Shown: positions 60,532 through 64,000 of the stretch, piece after piece
Layout of the letters: each line of letters starts with the position of its first letter
Numbering within the stretch: position 1 is the stretch's first letter
From: Pseudomonas multiresinivorans
Lineage (GTDB): Bacteria > Pseudomonadota > Gammaproteobacteria > Pseudomonadales > Pseudomonadaceae
Length of the DNA stretch: 64,000 nucleotides
Direction of reading: 5' to 3'
Assembly: GCF_012971725.1 (NCBI RefSeq)
Contig: NZ_CP048833.1
Coordinates: 2,728,001-2,792,000 of the forward strand
Notes under the pieces: model-generated
The model's input: only the letters and a program-made list of their open reading frames with translations
What the model was told of the DNA's origin: nothing
Database searches by the model: none
Translations under genes and position numbers: made by a program

Positions 60532-60618
60532 TCGGCGACCTCGCCCTGGGCTGCTGTGCTGTGCCGGTCATCAAGAACCGGATTCTGCTTCCATAAGCAC
60601 AATAACAAGGTGGAATAC

Positions 60619-62391
60619 GTGGAAAGAACCTACTACCGCCGGCGCCTGCCAGCCGCGCTCGGCAGCCTCGTCCCTGCTTTGCTGGCATCCGGTGCCCACG
60701 CGGTGACTTTCGAACTCGGGGAGGTTCAGGGCCAGTTCGACTCATCGCTCTCGGTGGGTCAGAGCTGGGCGATGAGTGACCCCAACCCCAACTTCATCAG
60801 CAAGGCAAACGGTGGCCGTGGGGACTCTCAGACCACGGATGACGGTCGACTGAATTTCAAGAAGGGCGATACGTTCTCCAGGATCTTCAAGGGCACCCAT
60901 GACCTGGAGTTGAAGTACGGGGACTGGGGTGGCTTCCTGCGCGGCAAATACTGGTACGACTTCGAACTCAAGGACGGACACCAGCGTCTGTATGACATCC
61001 AGGATAACGGCCGCGACCAGGCTGCGCGCTCCTCCGGGGCACAGTTCCTCGATGCCTTCGTCTACCGGAACTACGAACTCGCCGGTCAGCCGGGGTCCAT
61101 GCGGCTGGGCAAGCAGGTGGTGAGCTGGGGCGGCAGCACCTTCATCCAGGGCGGCATCAACAGCATCAACCCGCTGGATGCCAACGCGCTGCGGCGGCCT
61201 GGCTCCGAGTTGAAGGAAGGGCTGATTCCTGTGCAGATGATCTATCTGCAGCAGAGCATCAGCGATGCCGTCAGCGTCGAGGGCTTCTACCAACTGAAGT
61301 GGCAAGGCACGGTAGCCGACAACTGCGGGACCTTCTTCGCCAGCTCCGACCTGCCGGCAAAGGGCTGCGACGACCGTTATGTCCTCCAGGGCAAGGACAT
61401 CAAGCCCGGCACTTCAGACAACAGCGGGCAGAACGGCAACACGATCTTCCTGCCGCGCGGGCCGGACCGCGAGCCACGCGACGGTGGTCAGTACGGCCTG
61501 GCGTTGCGATGGTTCGTGCCGGAGCTCAACGACACCGAATTGAGCTTCTACTGGATGAACTATCACAGCCGGTTGCCCATCGGCAGCTCGACCATGACCA
61601 CGGCCAACCCCTTCACGGCGCCGCGTTTCGGAGCCGCCTCGGCGACCTACTTCGTGGAGTATCCCGAGGACATCCGCCTCTATGGCATGAGCTTCAGTAC
61701 CAACATCGCCGGCGCCGCCGTGGAAGGCGAGATCAGCCATCGGCCGAACATGCCGCTCGGCTTCGATGACCTGATCTACGCGACGCTGCGCCTGTCGCCC
61801 ATCGTTCCGACACCCATCGAAAACTCCGGCATCCCCGGCGACACCATCCATGGCTACAAACGGGTGCCATTCACTCAGGTCCAGACCACGGTCACCGAGA
61901 CCTTTGACCAGGTCCTGGGGGCCAGCCGGCTCACGCTGGTGGGGGAGGTTGGCTACAACCACATCTCCGGCATCGACGACGGCACCTACGGGCACCTTCG
62001 TTACGGTCGCGCCAGTCCGTTCGGCCCCGGCGAGTACTACGGCGCCGACGGCAGCAACCTGTGCACCACGTTGCTCAGTGGCCGGCCGGAGTACTGCAAC
62101 AGCGATGGCTTCTACACCCGCAACTCCTGGGGCTATCGCCTGCGCTCCGCGCTGACCTACAACGGCGTCATCGGTGGACTCGACCTCACCCCGAACCTGT
62201 CCTGGTCCCATGACGTCCAGGGCTATGGGCCGAACTTCACGGAAGGGGGAAAGGCCGTCAGCGTCGGCCTGAACGCCGTCTACCTGTCCAAGTACAACGC
62301 CAGCATCAGCTACACCGACTTCTTCGGTGGCAAGTACACCACCAACACCGATCGAGACTTCCTGAGCGTCAGTTTCGGCGTCAGTTTCTGA
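60619..62391 (+). CDS. DUF1302 outer-membrane protein
   Basis: 590 residues with GTG start at 60619 (VERTYYRRRLPAALGSLVPA), chosen for AAGGTGG upstream and because it gives a clean signal peptide ending AHA-VTFELGE. A GTG nine bases earlier is possible. The mature part is a porin-like beta barrel with the DUF1302 features FDSSLSVGQSWAMSDPNPNF, RLGKQVVSWGGSTFIQGGIN (GRQVVSWGEST-type motif) and INPLDANALRRPGSELKEGL. It ends in SVSFGVSF. DUF1302 and DUF1329 genes occur as pairs next to hydrophobic-compound or sterol/terpene genes and RND-type exporters. Transport of hydrophobic molecules is inferred. Confidence 0.9.
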   Translation: MERTYYRRRLPAALGSLVPALLASGAHAVTFELGEVQGQFDSSLSVGQSWAMSDPNPNFISKANGGRGDSQTTDDGRLNFKKGDTFSRIFKGTHDLELKYGDWGGFLRGKYWYDFELKDGHQRLYDIQDNGRDQAARSSGAQFLDAFVYRNYELAGQPGSMRLGKQVVSWGGSTFIQGGINSINPLDANALRRPGSELKEGLIPVQMIYLQQSISDAVSVEGFYQLKWQGTVADNCGTFFASSDLPAKGCDDRYVLQGKDIKPGTSDNSGQNGNTIFLPRGPDREPRDGGQYGLALRWFVPELNDTELSFYWMNYHSRLPIGSSTMTTANPFTAPRFGAASATYFVEYPEDIRLYGMSFSTNIAGAAVEGEISHRPNMPLGFDDLIYATLRLSPIVPTPIENSGIPGDTIHGYKRVPFTQVQTTVTETFDQVLGASRLTLVGEVGYNHISGIDDGTYGHLRYGRASPFGPGEYYGADGSNLCTTLLSGRPEYCNSDGFYTRNSWGYRLRSALTYNGVIGGLDLTPNLSWSHDVQGYGPNFTEGGKAVSVGLNAVYLSKYNASISYTDFFGGKYTTNTDRDFLSVSFGVSF

Positions 62392-62401
62392 GGAACAAGA
62401 A

Positions 62402-63760
62402 ATGAGAAATGCCATTCCGGCAGCGGGTCTGCTGTCTTTCTGCCTTTCGCTCGTCAGCCCACTCTCTCTGGCCGCCGTGGATGCGGCCAAGGCGGCGCAG
62501 CTGGGCTCAACGCTGACGCCGGTTGGTGCCGAGCGCGCGGGTAATGAGGCGGGGACTATCCCCGCCTGGACCGGCGGTCTTGCACCTGATGCGGGGCAAG
62601 TCAGGGACGGATCTCACGGCAACCCGTTTGCCGGAGAGAAACCGCTATTCGTCATCACACCTGCGAACCTGGATAGCTACAAGGGCCAGCTGACTCCAGG
62701 CCAGCAGGCGATGTTTCAGCGTTACCCGCAGACCTATCGCATTCCGGTATACGCCAGCCATCGTACAGCGGCCTGGCCGGACAGCGCCTATGCTGCCGCG
62801 AAGCTCAATGCAACGCACACGCAGCTTGTTGCCGGCGGCAACGGCCTGAAGGATTACCAGGCGCCCCTGGCATTTCCTGTTCCGCAAAACGGCCTTGAGG
62901 TGATCTGGAACCACATCACGCGCTACCGCGGCGGCAGTTTCGATCGCGAGACCAGCAGCTACCTGGTGACGCCCAGCGGCGATTACTCCTGGAAAACGGA
63001 GCGCGATCGCCTCGCCTACAGCAACCAGCTCACCGACTACGATCCGGAGCGCTCGAAGAACATCCTGTACTACTTCACTTCCTTGAATATCGCACCTGCG
63101 CGGGATGTCGGCGATGTGCTGCTGGTTCATGAAACCCTCGACCAGGTTGCCGAGCCCCGGATGGCCTGGCAGTACAACGCAGGCCAACGACGGGTTCGCC
63201 GCGCTCCCCAGGTTGCCTACGACAGCCCCGGCCCGGGCAACCTGCGCACCAACGATCAGCTCGACATGTTCAACGGCTCGCCGGACCGCTACGACTGGCA
63301 ACTGGTCGGCAAGCGCGAGTTGTACGTGCCCTACAACAGCTTCCGCCTCGCTGACCCCGCCAATACACCGGACCAGTTGGTGCAAAAGGGGCATATCAAC
63401 CAGGATCTGACCCGCTACGAACTGCACCGGGTATGGGAAGTGATAGCGACCCTGAAGGCCGGACAACGCCATGTCTACGCCAAGCGCCATCTGTTCATCG
63501 ATGAAGACACCTGGACCATCCTCGAAGCCGATCACTACGACAACCGCGGGACGCTGTGGCGGGTATCGGAAAACCACACGCTGCCTTTCTATGACCAGAA
63601 GGTGGTGATCAGCGCGGGTGAAATGACCTATGACCTGACCTCCGGGCGCTACCTTGCCAACGGCATGTTCAACCAGATCAAGGATGCCTATCGATTTGGC
63701 CTGAAGGCGAAGACTTCCGACTTTACGCCTGCAGCTCTGCGCACCATCGGCATACGCTAG
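62402..63760 (+). CDS. DUF1329 periplasmic protein (LolA/LolB-like fold family)
   Basis: 452 residues, 10 bases after the DUF1302 gene. Signal peptide MRNAIPAAGLLSFCLSLVSP...SLA. DUF1329 landmarks: LGSTLTPVGAERAGNEAGTI, PAWTGGL, a PVYASHRTAAWPD segment, NLRTNDQLDMFNGSPDRYDW, LYVPYNSFRL, and the HRVWEVIATLKAGQRHVYAK segment leading to LFIDEDTW. Members are predicted to resemble lipoprotein-sorting carriers and to work with the DUF1302 barrel on the same hydrophobic substrate. Ends at a strong hairpin. Confidence 0.92.
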   Translation: MRNAIPAAGLLSFCLSLVSPLSLAAVDAAKAAQLGSTLTPVGAERAGNEAGTIPAWTGGLAPDAGQVRDGSHGNPFAGEKPLFVITPANLDSYKGQLTPGQQAMFQRYPQTYRIPVYASHRTAAWPDSAYAAAKLNATHTQLVAGGNGLKDYQAPLAFPVPQNGLEVIWNHITRYRGGSFDRETSSYLVTPSGDYSWKTERDRLAYSNQLTDYDPERSKNILYYFTSLNIAPARDVGDVLLVHETLDQVAEPRMAWQYNAGQRRVRRAPQVAYDSPGPGNLRTNDQLDMFNGSPDRYDWQLVGKRELYVPYNSFRLADPANTPDQLVQKGHINQDLTRYELHRVWEVIATLKAGQRHVYAKRHLFIDEDTWTILEADHYDNRGTLWRVSENHTLPFYDQKVVISAGEMTYDLTSGRYLANGMFNQIKDAYRFGLKAKTSDFTPAALRTIGIR

Positions 63761-63771
63761 CAGCCGAGATA

Positions 63772-63799
63772 GAGGCCCGCCTTGAAGAAGGCGGGCCTC
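63772..63799. terminator. Bidirectional terminator hairpin
   Basis: GAGGCCCGCCTT (63772-63783) pairs perfectly with AAGGCGGGCCTC (63788-63799) around a GAAG tetraloop. It lies between the convergent DUF1329 gene and the citrate synthase-family gene, so it probably ends both transcripts. Confidence 0.8.
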
Positions 63800-63805
63800 G
63801 TCGTT

Positions 63806-64000
63806 TCAGTCTGGCAGGTTGCCGGTATAGCGGGCGCGCGGGCGCAGCAGCGGGTGCTGGTGGTACTGCTCGCTGGCGTGAGCGATCCAGCCAATGGCAC
63901 GACCGACACCAGCAAGGGCGATCTCCTGGCCCTGCAGGCCCAGTTTCCGTCCGACGAAGGTCAGCAGGAGAATGAAGTCCATCGGCTGCCCGGTCAGCTC
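63806..64000 (-). CDS. Citrate synthase-family protein, C-terminal end (cut by window edge)
   Basis: 64 residues are visible, ending at the stop at 63806: GLQGQEIALAGVGRAIGWIA, HASEQYHQHPLLRPRARYTG, NLPD. The GRAIGWIAHxxEQ...IRPRARYTG pattern is the conserved C-terminus of citrate synthase/citryl-CoA lyase-type proteins. The start lies beyond the right edge. Whether it is a true citrate or 2-methylcitrate synthase, or a citryl-CoA lyase-like paralogue, cannot be decided from this piece. Confidence 0.8.
   Translation of the reverse strand, partial: ELTGQPMDFILLLTFVGRKLGLQGQEIALAGVGRAIGWIAHASEQYHQHPLLRPRARYTGNLPD

Larger units (their letters stand above)
60231..60618. other. Divergent control region fecI / DUF1302 gene
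   Basis: About 390 bases. The fecI side carries a Fur-box-like site (60256-60274). The DUF1302 side carries two copies of the palindrome CAATATATTG (60503-60512 and 60522-60531) in an unusually AT-rich stretch (60460-60535). No gene recognised. Confidence 0.6.

Noticed and set aside
1..64000. tRNA, rRNA or CRISPR array
   Set aside because: No cloverleaf with a GTTCRA-type arm, no rRNA-like stretch and no regularly spaced identical repeats were seen while reading both strands.

Overview
The window is high-GC chromosomal DNA from a Pseudomonas, most likely close to the P. aeruginosa / citronellolis / nitroreducens group. This rests on gene content and order. A type VI secretion (T6SS) cluster has the same divergent layout as the P. 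aeruginosa H3-T6SS. A ddaH locus has the same neighbours as PA1194-PA1196. The species call is inference from recalled gene order, not from a database search.

Layout. 1-2042: 3' part of a TonB-dependent receptor. 2749-15186: PAAR-like protein (+), then on the minus strand the T6SS genes tssB, tssC, hcp, tssE, tssF, tssG, tssH(clpV), two AT-rich accessory genes (an FmdB-like zinc-ribbon protein and a PD-(D/E)XK-like protein), vgrG and a MORN/YwqK-type gene. 15412-22920: the other T6SS arm on the plus strand: tssJ, tssK, tssL, tssM, tssA. 23111-25329: a flavin-binding (pyridoxamine oxidase-fold) protein divergent from an AraC-type regulator. 25477-40054: a stress-flavoured accessory block with a slipin, several very small hydrophilic or basic proteins, a YflT-like membrane protein, a DUF1652-like protein, a lone receiver domain, a 2836-residue cyclic beta-1,2-glucan synthase-like enzyme, a Crp/Fnr regulator, a decayed PRC-barrel gene and a cold-shock protein.

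40055-42208 is an AT-richer patch holding an inactivated tyrosine-integrase remnant and a secreted papain-like cysteine peptidase candidate. 42334-44556 has two coupled small membrane proteins, an SDR oxidoreductase and a lipoprotein. 44786-44990 is a decayed Crp-type helix-turn-helix. 45136-49025 is the methylarginine locus (APC permease, ddaH, sigma-54 activator) with a near-consensus -24/-12 promoter. 49150-54929 is a two-partner secretion operon (tpsA then tpsB). 55298-55774 is an orphan glycine/alanine-rich membrane protein. 56183-60230 is a FecI/FecR/receptor iron-uptake system with a Fur-box-like site. 60619-63760 is a DUF1302-DUF1329 pair. 63806-64000 is the end of a citrate synthase-family gene.

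The main candidates for new biology are the PD-(D/E)XK-like/zinc-ribbon gene pair inserted between clpV and vgrG, and the secreted papain-like protein beside the dead integrase. Other points of interest are the octapeptide-repeat tail of VgrG, the set of tiny stress-cluster proteins and several operator-like repeats. No tRNA, rRNA or CRISPR array was seen.
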